Assembly (NCBI GenBank): GCA_036847185.1
Contig: DAIUAM010000019.1
Location: forward strand, 1-60,814
Direction: 5' to 3'
DNA from: UBA4738 sp002413305
GTDB lineage: Bacteria > Actinomycetota > UBA4738
DNA: 60,814 bases
Part shown: positions 32,433 to 40,888 of the stretch, piece by piece
Numbering within the stretch: position 1 is the first letter of the stretch
How the letters are laid out: each line of letters opens with the position of its first letter
Program-made: the position numbers and the translations under genes
The notes under the pieces: generated by a model
Told to the model about the DNA's origin: nothing
Seen by the model: only the letters and a program-made list of their open reading frames with translations
Database searches by the model: none

Positions 32433-35107
32433 GTGGCACCGGACCCGTCCGGCAACATTGAAGTCGTGCATGCCGACCCGCATTCTTCCATCGCGCCGGG
32501 GACGGACCGTTCGACCCGGGCACCGGCCGATGCCGATCCGGAGCTCCACGGCCTGAGCGCGGACGAGGCCCGCCGCCGCCTGGCCCGGTTCGGCCTGAAC
32601 CAACTCCCTCCCGCGCCCCGGGAACGGCTCTCAGTCCGCATCGCACGTCAGCTCCGGGAGCCCATGGCGCTCCTGCTGATCGGGGCCGCGATCGTCTCGG
32701 GGGTGGCGCTGGGCGAACGCGTGGACGCTATCGCCATCGTCGCGATCGTCCTCCTGAACGCCGCCATCGGCCTGGCCCAGGAGGGCAAAGCCGTCCGAGC
32801 TCTGGACGCGCTTCGCTCGCTGGAGACGCCCACGGCCAGGGTCCGGCGGGACGGAAGGGCGATGCCGGTGCCGGCGACCGAGTTGGTCCCCGGTGACCTG
32901 ATCCTGCTGGCGGCGGGCGACCGCATCCCGGCCGACGCCGGCCTTGCCCGGGCTTCGGCCTTCGAGGCCGACGAGTCGCTCCTGACCGGCGAATCGCTCC
33001 CTGTCGCCAAGCTGGCCGCCGCCGCGTCCGTGCTGGACGAAGTCCCCGACGGCCGCGACGGGCCCCCCGACCGGCCGACCGACGTGTTCGCGGGCACGCT
33101 GGTCACCCGGGGCTCGGGGGCGGGGGTCGTGTTCGCCACCGGCCGCTCGACCGAGCTCGGCGCCATCGCCGCCGGCCTCGCCGACCGGGAGCCACCGACC
33201 CCGCTGCAGGTCGAACTGGCCAGGCTGACCGCCCGACTGGGCGTGATCTGCATCGTCATCGCCGGCGCGGTGTTCGGGCTGACCCTGCTCCGGGCCGGGT
33301 TCGGCGGCCAGCATCTGCGGGACGCGTTCCTCTCAGCCGTCGCCCTCGCCGTGGCCGCGGTTCCCGAGGGCCTGGCCACGGTCGTCCTGGTGGCCTTGGC
33401 GTTGGGCGTCCGGCGGATGGCGGGACGCCGGGCGCTGGTCCGCCGCCTCCCCGCCGTGGAGACGCTCGGCTGCACCACCGTGGTGGCCACGGACAAGACG
33501 GGCACGCTGACCGAGAACCGGATGCGGCTGGAGGCGGTGATGCTTCCTGGCGGTGAGGTTACCCGGGACCTCACCGCGATCCCCCGCGGGCTGTGGCGGG
33601 TGGCCGTGCTGTGCAACGACGCCGAGATGGAGCCGCCCTCCGGCGACCCGCTGGAGGTCGCGCTGCTCGAAGCCGCCGGAGAGGACCGGGTTCGAACGCT
33701 CCGCGCAGGCTTCCCCCGCATCGCCGAGCTTCCGTTCGACTCCGAGCGCCGAACCATGACCACCGTGCACCGGGACGGTGCGGGGTCCCGGTCGCTGGTG
33801 AAAGGCGCTCCGGAGGCCGTGCTGGCGGGGTGCTCAGCGGGCTCCGCGGGGGTGGAAGGATCGCCGGATCGGCGACTGGACCTTCGGGACCGGGACCGGA
33901 TGCTGGCCGCGGCGGAAGCGCTGGCCGCGGAGGGTTTCCGGGTGCTGGCGCTCGCCGAACGTTCGGACAGCCAGCCGCCGGCAGGCCTCGACGAAGCCGA
34001 CCGGAACCTGGTCTTGGTCGGGATGGTGGGGCTCAAGGACCCAGTGCGCCCCGAGGCGGCCCGGGCGGTGGCCGAGGCCCGGGCGGCCGGGGTGCGGGTG
34101 GTGATGGTGACCGGCGACCATCCGGGCACCGCGGCCGCCGTCGCGGAGCAGGCCGGCCTGGTGCAGGCCGGCGAACCGGTGGTGACCGGCGAGCAACTCC
34201 GCCGCCTGGGGCCGACGAAGGAGTTGCTGGCGGCGAAAGTGTTCGCCCGGCTGGCCCCGGACCAGAAGCTCGAGCTGGTCAAGGCGTTCCAGGCTGCCGG
34301 AGAGGTGGTGGCGGTGACCGGCGACGGCGCGAACGACGCGCCGGCCCTTCGTCGCGCGGACATCGGGGTGGCGATGGGCAGGTCGGGGAGCGACGTCGCC
34401 CGGGAGGCGGCGGACATGGTGATCGGCGACGACGACCTGGCCACGATCGTGTTGGCGGTCCGCGAAGGCCGGGGGATCTACGACAACATCCGCAAGCTGG
34501 TCGACTATCTCGTGCAGGGAACCTCTCGGAGATCACCGTCGTGGTCGGCACGTTGCTCCTGTTCCCGAGGATCGGCGTCCCGCTGCTGCCGCTCCAACTG
34601 CTGTGGATCAACCTGCTTACCGATGGCCTTCCGAGCATCGCCCTTGGGTTGGACTCGCCGGCGGAGGACCTCATGCGGCGCCCGCCGCGCCCCCGGGGAG
34701 ACCAGCTGCTGACCCTTCGCCGGCTGGTTCGCCTGGGAGGCCGAGGCCTGCTCATCGCGTCGGCGGCGGTGGGGAGCCTGGCGGTCGAACGGTTCGTCTG
34801 GCACGAACCGTGGCCACACGCCCGGGCCATGATGTTCACGGTTCTGGTCGCGGCGCACCTTCTGTACGCGTTCCATGCCCGCCGGCCAACGAAGGGGTTC
34901 TTCTCCAACCGCTGGTTGCTCCTGGCCGTGGCGGGGGGAGTGTCGATGCAGCTGGCGATCGTGGCGCTGCCGGCCGCGCACCGTCTGTTCGGCACCGCGA
35001 CGTTCCTGCCGCGCGAGTGGGCGATGGTTGCGGTGGGCGGGCTGCTGCCGTTCCTGGCGATGACCCTGGGCGCGTGGCTGCGCTCAGGAGCGCGGGTGAC
35101 CCGGTGA
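32433..35107 (+). CDS. P2-type cation-transporting ATPase (CtpF-like), frameshifted
   Basis: A calcium/sodium-pump type P-ATPase of about 890 aa if read across one frameshift. Visible are the N-terminal cation-ATPase domain, LTGES, TM4 with PEGLATVVLVALALG, the phosphorylation site DKTGTLT (near 353), KGAPEAVL, and the hinge GDGANDAPAL (near 629). At 34517-34519 a run GGG must be read as GGGG to continue: the frame before ends DNIRKLVDYLVQ and the next frame resumes GNLSEITVVVGTLLLF, WINLLTDGLPSIALGLD (TM6 N-x2-T-D, a P2A calcium-site pattern) to the stop at 35107. Without correction the protein is cut at 34712 and lacks TM5-TM10. Its M. tuberculosis counterpart ctpF is a DosR target. The start is uncertain (GTG 32433 or 32466). 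Confidence 0.85.
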
Positions 35108-35158
35108 GGTCCGAACGGCACCCGGCCGCCGCAGGGGGCCCGTCCCGTCGAGCTCAGC

Positions 35159-35428
35159 TCAGGTAAGGGCGACGCCCCGAGCTTCGAGCCACCGCCGGTA
35201 GTTCTCGACGTGCAAGAGCGGTTCGACGCTGTGCTCGCACTTCATGGGGTCCGGGCACGGGGAGTTGCCCTCCATCGTCGCGAAGTCGAACCGGCAGTAG
35301 TCACAGAAGACGTTCAGCTCTTCCGGCAGGTTCGGGCAGGCCCCGTACGAGCATCCCCGATCGCCCTCGTCCGTGGCGAAATTCCACCCGCAGTGCGGGC
35401 AGCTCTCGAATTCGATCCATCGAGCCAT
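35159..35428 (-). CDS. zinc-ribbon mini-protein with internal duplication
   Basis: An 89-aa protein of unknown family. Two halves repeat one pattern, C-x2-C-x2-(N/D)FAT-x-EG-x3-C-x4/5-C: CPHCGWNFATDEGDRGC...C and CDYCRFDFATMEGNSPC...C. Nine cysteines and several His (including CEH) suggest two metal sites. I choose the ATG at 35428 because AGGAGG is seven bases upstream; the ATG at 35434 is too close. No signal peptide. It is divergent from the CoA-binding gene, with two DosR-like boxes between. Confidence 0.75.
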   Translation of the reverse strand: MARWIEFESCPHCGWNFATDEGDRGCSYGACPNLPEELNVFCDYCRFDFATMEGNSPCPDPMKCEHSVEPLLHVENYRRWLEARGVALT

Positions 35429-35478
35429 GTGCATGCCTCCTCAGCCTGAGCGTAGGTCCGGCCCGGCGGAAGCGGGGA

Positions 35479-35492
35479 GGGCCGATCAGCCC
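35479..35492. promoter_or_regulatory. DosR/OsdR-like box
   Basis: GGGCCGATCAGCCC, 9 of 10 positions, 51 bases upstream of the zinc-ribbon gene; paired with the box 23 bp away. Confidence 0.55.
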
Positions 35493-35501
35493 AGGACGGA
35501 C

Positions 35502-35515
35502 GGGCCGGTCGACCC
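35502..35515. promoter_or_regulatory. DosR/OsdR-like box, full consensus match
   Basis: GGGCCGGTCGACCC fits all ten fixed positions. It is 64 bases upstream of the CoA-binding gene and 73 bases from the zinc-ribbon gene. Confidence 0.6.
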
Positions 35516-35579
35516 GGAGATCGCGCCGCACCCGCCGATAGCGTGAGACCCGGAGACGGAGGAAGGAGGAGGAGGCGCG

Positions 35580-36083
35580 ATGCCGAGGATCAGAGAGTCC
35601 GCATCGGAATTCTTGGCCAACAAGCGGGTCGCCGTGACGGGCGTGTCCCGCGATCCCAAGGGCCACGGGGGCAACGTGGTGTATCAGCGCCTGCGGCAGC
35701 GAGGCTATGAGGTGTTCGCGGTCAACCCGAACACCAAGGAGGTCGAAGGCGACGTCTGCTACCCGGATCTGAAGTCGATCCCCGGGGGCGTGGACGCCGT
35801 GGTGATCGGGACGCGGCCCGAGGTCGCCGAGCAGACGATGCAAGAGTGCGCGGACCTGGGCATCCGGTACGTCTGGATGCACCGCGCGTTCGGCGCCGGC
35901 AGCGTGTCGGATGCCGCCACGACGTTGGGGCGGACACATGGCATCGCCGTGATCGACGGCGGCTGCCCGTTGATGTTCGAACCGACCGCCGACGGCGCAC
36001 ACAAGGTGATGCGGTTCGTGTTCACGATGACCGGTAAGGTACCGAGGACCTGCGCGTCCGCGACGGTCGGTCTTCCGAACTGA
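35580..36083 (+). CDS. CoA-binding (Rossmann) protein, YccU-like
   Basis: A 167-aa single CoA-binding domain, as in the first part of ADP-forming acyl-CoA synthetases. It starts with a Rossmann strand (KRVAVTGVSRDPKGHGGNVVYQRL), followed by YEVFAVNPNTKEVEG, DAVVIGTRPE and IRYVWMHRAFG. The last part has the conserved Cys in IDGGCPLMFEP. No catalytic ligase domain is present; the role is unknown, perhaps CoA or acyl-CoA sensing or storage. GGAGGAGGAGGC before the ATG. It converges on the CoA-transferase gene with a five-base gap. Confidence 0.88.
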   Translation: MPRIRESASEFLANKRVAVTGVSRDPKGHGGNVVYQRLRQRGYEVFAVNPNTKEVEGDVCYPDLKSIPGGVDAVVIGTRPEVAEQTMQECADLGIRYVWMHRAFGAGSVSDAATTLGRTHGIAVIDGGCPLMFEPTADGAHKVMRFVFTMTGKVPRTCASATVGLPN

Positions 36084-36088
36084 CGACT

Positions 36089-37354
36089 TCAGAGGTAGTG
36101 GGTCGTTCGCGCGGCCGCCTCGAGCTCCGCGCGGAAGTCCGGATGAGAGATCCCGATCAAGGCGCGGGCCCGTTCGGCGATGCTCCGCCCGTAGAGCTCG
36201 GCCGCGCCCCACTCGGTGACCACGGTCCGGACGTGCGCCCGAGTAGTGACCACGCCGGCGCCTTCGGTCAGGAACGGGACGATTCGCGACCGGGTGCCCC
36301 TCGCCGCGGTCGACGGGAGGGCGATGATGGCGCGGCCCTCCGGTGCCAGGGCGGCGCCCCGGATGAAGTCCATCTGCCCGCCGACCCCGCTGAATAGCTG
36401 CCGGCCGATCGAGTCGGCGCAGATCTGCCCGGAGAGGTCCACCTCGATCGCGGAGTTGATCGCCGTCATCCGGCTGAACCGGCGGATGACCGCGGTGTCG
36501 TTCGTGTACTCGGCGGGCCGCATCTCGACCATCGGGTTGTCGTGGACGAAGTCGTACAGGCGCTTCGTCCCCATCATGAACGTGGAGACGATCTTGCCCC
36601 GGTTGACCTCCTTGCGACGCCCGTTGATCACGCCGCGCTCGACGAAGTCGACGACGACGTCGGTGAACATCTCGGTGTGCACCCCGAGGTCCCGGTGGTC
36701 GGTCAGGGCCATGGCCACGGCGGTCGGGATGCCTCCGATCCCCATCTGCAGCGTCGCGCCGTCCGGCACCAGGCCGGCCACGTACTTGCCGATACGCTCC
36801 TCGACGTCCCCGATCGTCTCCAGTTGGTGTTCGTACGGCAGGACGTCGACCTCCACGCCGAAGTCGATCGTGTCGGCGTGGACGAACCCGTCGCCGAGCG
36901 TCCGGGGCATCGAATGGTTGATCTGGGCGATGACGGTGTCGGCGGCCCGGATCGCCGCGAGCGTGCCTTCGACGGATGTCCCCAGCGAGCAGAACCCGTG
37001 GGCATCCGGGGGCGAGACGTTGACGAGGACCGCGTCCAGCGGGACCAGCCCGCTCAGGAACAGGTCCGCGACGTCGTGGAGGAACACCGGGATGTACTCG
37101 GCGCGACCTTCGTTGACCGCGGCGCGGGCGTTCGGGCCGATGAAGAGGGCCCGGTGGCGGAAGTGCCCGGCCATCTCCGGGGCCAGGTGCGGGCCGGGTC
37201 CCTCCACGTGCAGGTGGACGATCTTGACGTCCTCGAGCTCGGGCGCCCGGGCGACGAGCGCATCGAGCAGGACAGAAGGAACGGCCGACGCGGCCTGCAG
37301 GTACAGCTGCTGGCCCGACCGGATCCCGGCGACCGCCTCCTCGGCGGTGACCAT
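36089..37354 (-). CDS. acetyl-CoA hydrolase/transferase family (4-hydroxybutyrate/acetate CoA-transferase)
   Basis: A 421-aa CoA-transferase, the usual length for the Cat1/AbfT family. The catalytic Glu is in LGVHTEMFTD, and GIGGIPTAVAMAL and GVGGQMDFIRGA form the CoA-binding region. It moves CoA between acetyl-CoA and an acid such as succinate, butyrate or 4-hydroxybutyrate; the acid cannot be read here. The start is ATG 37354 (GTG six bases upstream is possible). It is 44 bases after the transhydrogenase gene on the same strand, so probably in one operon with it. Confidence 0.88.
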   Translation of the reverse strand: MVTAEEAVAGIRSGQQLYLQAASAVPSVLLDALVARAPELEDVKIVHLHVEGPGPHLAPEMAGHFRHRALFIGPNARAAVNEGRAEYIPVFLHDVADLFLSGLVPLDAVLVNVSPPDAHGFCSLGTSVEGTLAAIRAADTVIAQINHSMPRTLGDGFVHADTIDFGVEVDVLPYEHQLETIGDVEERIGKYVAGLVPDGATLQMGIGGIPTAVAMALTDHRDLGVHTEMFTDVVVDFVERGVINGRRKEVNRGKIVSTFMMGTKRLYDFVHDNPMVEMRPAEYTNDTAVIRRFSRMTAINSAIEVDLSGQICADSIGRQLFSGVGGQMDFIRGAALAPEGRAIIALPSTAARGTRSRIVPFLTEGAGVVTTRAHVRTVVTEWGAAELYGRSIAERARALIGISHPDFRAELEAAARTTHYL

Positions 37355-37398
37355 CCTCACGGGATCAAGGGTACGCGGGGACGCACCGGGCGCCTCGG

Positions 37399-39249
37399 CT
37401 ACGCGGCGACCGCGGTCTTGGCCAGCTCGTCGACCAGCTGGCCCACCACCGCCTTCGCGTCGCCGAACACCATCAGCGTCTTCGGGTCGAAGAACAGCTC
37501 GTTCTCGATGCCAGCGAATCCCGGCCGCATCGAACGCTTGATCACCATGACCGTCTGGGCGTGGTCGACGTTCAGGATCGGCATGCCGTAGATCGGGCTC
37601 GACGTGTCGTGGCGGGCCGACGGGTTCACCACGTCGTTCGCCCCGATCACCAGCGCCACGTCGCAGTGGTCGAACTCCGCGTTGATCTCGTCCATGTCGA
37701 GGAGCTGTTCGTAGGGCACGTCCGCCTCCGCCAGCAGCACGTTCATGTGCCCGGGCATCCGCCCGGCCACGGGATGGATGGCGAATCGCACGTCGATCCC
37801 CCGCGCGGTGAGGGCATCCGACAGCTCGCGCACCTTGTGCTGGGCCTGGGCCACCGCCATGCCGTAGCCCGGGACGATGATCACCGAGCGGGCAGCGTCC
37901 AGCAGTTCGGCCGCCTCCTCGCCGGTGGAGCTGCGGTAGGTCCGGTCGGCGGTGTCGGACGCCGCGCGCTCCTGGACCTGGCCGAACGCCCCGAACAGCA
38001 CGTTCGTGAACGACCGGTTCATGGCCTTGCACATGATCACCGAGAGCAGCAGTCCGGACGAGCCGTCCAGCGCCCCGGCGATGATCAGGACCTTGTTGTT
38101 CAGGACGAACCCCATCGCCGCGCCCGACAGGCCGGCGTAGGAGTTCAGGAGCGAGATGACGGTCGGCATGTCGGCGCCACCGATGGGGACGATGAGCATC
38201 ACACCGAAGGCCAGGGCGAGCACGGCCATCACCGGGAACAGGGCGGACGCTCCGGGGTTCGCCACGAGGTACACGCCGATGCCGAGGGCTGCGGCCAGCA
38301 CCCCGACGTTCACGAGGTTCTGACCCTTGTAGACGATCGGGCGGTCGGGGAGCAGGCCCTGCAGCTTGCCGAACGCCATCAGCGACCCCGTGAAGGTCAG
38401 GAAGCCGAGCAGGATCTCCAGCCCGAGGGCGCTCTGGGTGAAGGGGGTGATATGCGGCTTCTGCAGGTAGTAGTGAGCGGTGCCGACCAGCGCCGCGGCA
38501 AGCGCGCCGAACGCGTGGGACAGCGCGATCCGTTGCGGCATCGCCGTCATCGGCATGAACAGCGCCATCGGGATCCCGATCAGCGTCCCGACCGCGAGAG
38601 CCACGATGATCCATTCGAAGCCGACGACCTCGGTCTTCACCAGCGTCCCGATGACCGCCAGGAGCATCCCGACCTCACCGATCTGCACGCCCCGCCGGGC
38701 GGTGGTCGGCTGGGTGAGCCAGCGCAGCGCGAGGATGAACGCCGCCGCAGCCGCAAGATAGGCGACGGTGGTGAACGTCCGTGTCAAGGACTCGCCGCCC
38801 GACGCTCCCCATCGCAGGACCAGGACGAACACGGCCCCGGCGGCCAGGTACATCCCGGCGCCGAGCGTGAACATGGCATGCTGGTAGCGCTCGCCGTGTT
38901 CCTTCCTGGGTGCCGGGTCGGCCGGCGCGACCGCGTCCCTGGCCCGGGCGGACGGGGGACGGGCGGGCTGCCGCGAATGGAACATCCGCAGCATCCGGTC
39001 GGTGATCATGAACCCGCCCACCACGTTGATCGTGGACGCCGCGACGGCGATCGCTCCGAGCATCGTGGAGAGCGTGGTCCGATGCTCGCCGGCGATGACC
39101 AACGAACCCACCAGCGCCACGCCGCTGATCGCGTTCGTCAGCGCCATCAGCGGGGTGTGCAGGAGCTTCGGTACGCGGCGGATCACTTCGAAGCCGAGGA
39201 ACGTGGCGAGCAGGAAGACATACAGGCCCACCTCGAGGTTTTGGGACAT
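37399..39249 (-). CDS. pntB: NAD(P) transhydrogenase: fused PntA membrane part (alpha2) and PntB
   Basis: A 616-aa protein. Residues about 1-95 are the membrane part normally at the C-terminal end of PntA or separate as PntAb (FEVIRRVPKLLHTPLMALTNAISGV region with four helices). From about 130 on it is PntB, with some nine helices and the NADP-binding domain III (VPGYGMAVAQAQHKVREL, GANDVVNPSAR, FGDAK). A charged linker rich in Pro/Ala joins the parts. In most bacteria these are separate or alpha2 is joined to PntA, so the alpha2-beta fusion is unusual. Its ATG overlaps the pntA stop by one base. The enzyme uses the proton gradient to drive NADH + NADP+ to NAD+ + NADPH. Confidence 0.93.
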   Translation of the reverse strand: MSQNLEVGLYVFLLATFLGFEVIRRVPKLLHTPLMALTNAISGVALVGSLVIAGEHRTTLSTMLGAIAVAASTINVVGGFMITDRMLRMFHSRQPARPPSARARDAVAPADPAPRKEHGERYQHAMFTLGAGMYLAAGAVFVLVLRWGASGGESLTRTFTTVAYLAAAAAFILALRWLTQPTTARRGVQIGEVGMLLAVIGTLVKTEVVGFEWIIVALAVGTLIGIPMALFMPMTAMPQRIALSHAFGALAAALVGTAHYYLQKPHITPFTQSALGLEILLGFLTFTGSLMAFGKLQGLLPDRPIVYKGQNLVNVGVLAAALGIGVYLVANPGASALFPVMAVLALAFGVMLIVPIGGADMPTVISLLNSYAGLSGAAMGFVLNNKVLIIAGALDGSSGLLLSVIMCKAMNRSFTNVLFGAFGQVQERAASDTADRTYRSSTGEEAAELLDAARSVIIVPGYGMAVAQAQHKVRELSDALTARGIDVRFAIHPVAGRMPGHMNVLLAEADVPYEQLLDMDEINAEFDHCDVALVIGANDVVNPSARHDTSSPIYGMPILNVDHAQTVMVIKRSMRPGFAGIENELFFDPKTLMVFGDAKAVVGQLVDELAKTAVAA

Positions 39250-40487
39250 CACGCCACCTTCCCTTCCGCGACCGCAGACGTGTGGTCCCCTCGCTGTTCG
39301 AGAGCCTTGCGCACCCGCGGGTTCACGACGCTCCCGTCGCGACACACGAGCGTTGCGGCCGTGATCTCGTCGCCCGGGTCGATCCGCACCGAACCGTCCT
39401 GGAGCAGGTGCAGCAGGAAAACCGAGATGTTCTTCGCGTACATCTGGCTGGCGACGTGCGGCACGGTCGAGGGGACGTTGGTCGGGCCGAAGATCCTGAC
39501 GCCACCGTCGGTGACGACCGTGTCGTCGGGCCTGGTGAGCTCGCAGTTGCCGCCGTTCGAGGCCGCCAGGTCGACGATCACCGAGCCCGCGGCCATGTCG
39601 GCGACCATCTCGGTGGTCACCAGGAGCGGCGCCGCCTGGCCGGGGATGAGCGCCGTGGTGATCACCACATCGCTGGCTGCCACCACGCGAGCCAGCAGCT
39701 CCTGCTGCCGGCGGTAGAACTCATCGGTCAGCGCCTTCGCGTAGCCGCCTGCGTCCTGCGCGTCCCCCGGGGCCAGCGGCAGCTCGACGAATCGGGCGCC
39801 CAGGCTCTCCACCTCTTCCTTCACCGCGGGGCGCACGTCGTAGGCGTCCACCACCGCGCCCAGGCGCCGGGCCGTTGCGATGGCCTGCAACCCCGCCACG
39901 CCGGCCCCGATGACCAGCACGCGCGCCGGCGGGATCGTTCCTGCCGCCGTCGTCATCAACGGGAAGAGCTTCGGGACGGCCCCCGCCGCGATGAGCACCG
40001 CCTTGTACCCGGCGATGTTCGCCTGCGACGAGAGCACGTCCATCGACTGCGCGCGCGTGATGCGCGGCAGGAGCTCCAGGGCGAACAGAATGATCTTCTC
40101 CTCGGCGAGCGCACTCGCCGCGGACGGTGCGAACAGCGGGTCCGCGGTGCCGATGACGACCTGGTCGGGGCGGAGCTGCGAGGGCGTCTCCACCAGGCCC
40201 GAAGCTCGCACGCACAGCAGCACGTCAGCGGCGAACACCTCATGCCGGGTGGTGACCTTGGCGCCCTTCGCGCGATAGGCGTCGTCCGGGTAGCCACTGG
40301 CTGAGCCGGCTCCCGCCTCGATCAGAACCTCGACGCCGGCTTTCGCGAGTGTTGGGACAACCGCCGGCGTGATCGCAACGCGGGCTTCTCCGGGCGTGCG
40401 CTCCTTTGGAACGCCCACGGCCCCGATGCGTCGTTCATCGGTCTGCGGGCCTGCGTTCGCGGGTGTCTCCAACACGTCATCGCTCAC
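39249..40487 (-). CDS. pntA: NAD(P) transhydrogenase NAD-binding subunit (alpha1)
   Basis: A 412-aa soluble domain I, homologous to alanine dehydrogenase/PntAa: GVPKERTPGEARVAITPAVV, RARVLVIGAGVAGLQAIATARRLGA (NAD Rossmann) and DAYDVRPAVKEEVESLGA. Start is GTG 40487, with GGAGGG six bases upstream. It heads the leftward operon pntA-pntB-CoA-transferase. Two DosR-like boxes lie 85 and 255 bases upstream. Confidence 0.93.
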   Translation of the reverse strand: MSDDVLETPANAGPQTDERRIGAVGVPKERTPGEARVAITPAVVPTLAKAGVEVLIEAGAGSASGYPDDAYRAKGAKVTTRHEVFAADVLLCVRASGLVETPSQLRPDQVVIGTADPLFAPSAASALAEEKIILFALELLPRITRAQSMDVLSSQANIAGYKAVLIAAGAVPKLFPLMTTAAGTIPPARVLVIGAGVAGLQAIATARRLGAVVDAYDVRPAVKEEVESLGARFVELPLAPGDAQDAGGYAKALTDEFYRRQQELLARVVAASDVVITTALIPGQAAPLLVTTEMVADMAAGSVIVDLAASNGGNCELTRPDDTVVTDGGVRIFGPTNVPSTVPHVASQMYAKNISVFLLHLLQDGSVRIDPGDEITAATLVCRDGSVVNPRVRKALEQRGDHTSAVAEGKVA

Positions 40488-40571
40488 GCCAGCCCTCCTT
40501 CTCTCTTGATCACATGACAACGGTCGTACACATGCGCTCAGCCCGATGGGTCCTCTCGGCCCGGCATCGCA

Positions 40572-40585
40572 GGGCCGGGCGGCCC
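40572..40585. promoter_or_regulatory. DosR/OsdR-like box, full consensus match
   Basis: GGGCCGGGCGGCCC fits all ten positions, flanked as AGGGCC...GGCCCT, 85 bases upstream of the pntA GTG. Confidence 0.55.
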
Positions 40586-40741
40586 TCCATCCCGGTTCGA
40601 GGAGAGGTGGTCGTCCAGGAGGCTGAGCCGTCAACATTCCTTGCAACAGCGTCGACCCGGCGTAACCTGGACCCGCAAGCGAAGGCGCCGAAGCGGTCGC
40701 CCAGGGATGCGGCCGGCGCCCGGCTCACCGCAGCACGAAAC

Positions 40742-40755
40742 GGGACGAAGGACCC
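40742..40755. promoter_or_regulatory. DosR/OsdR-like box
   Basis: GGGACGAAGGACCC, 9 of 10 positions, with flanks close to ...CGGGAC/ACCCTTCG. It is 134 bases upstream of the importer permease and 255 from pntA, so the target is uncertain. Confidence 0.5.
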
Positions 40756-40888
40756 TTCGAGGTACGGACATTCGCCCCCTCGACTACTGGGGCCGGCGCG
40801 AGCATGCTATCGGCTGGCAGTTCAACAATCCGCTAGGGCGGGGGCCGACGTTGGCGAACGGGCGAGGACGACCGGTGAGCGGAGGGCC

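Larger units (their letters stand above)
40488..40888. other. 401-bp divergent region pntA / nucleoside importer
   Basis: It holds two DosR-like boxes (40572 and 40742) and an overlapping GC hairpin around 40560-40580 (CGGCCC...GGGCCG). GGAGGG is the ribosome site of the importer permease at 40880. No gene was seen here. Confidence 0.5.

Noticed and set aside
36089..38614. 841-codon frame giving the CoA-transferase a 420-residue N-terminal extension
   Set aside because: The extension runs through pntB in another frame and has low-complexity Arg/Gly/His composition. The protein aligns with its family from the ATG at 37354.
40550..40590. GC hairpin near pntA as a terminator
   Set aside because: It lies upstream of both divergent genes, so nothing would end there. 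It overlaps the DosR-like box at 40572 and is explained by it.
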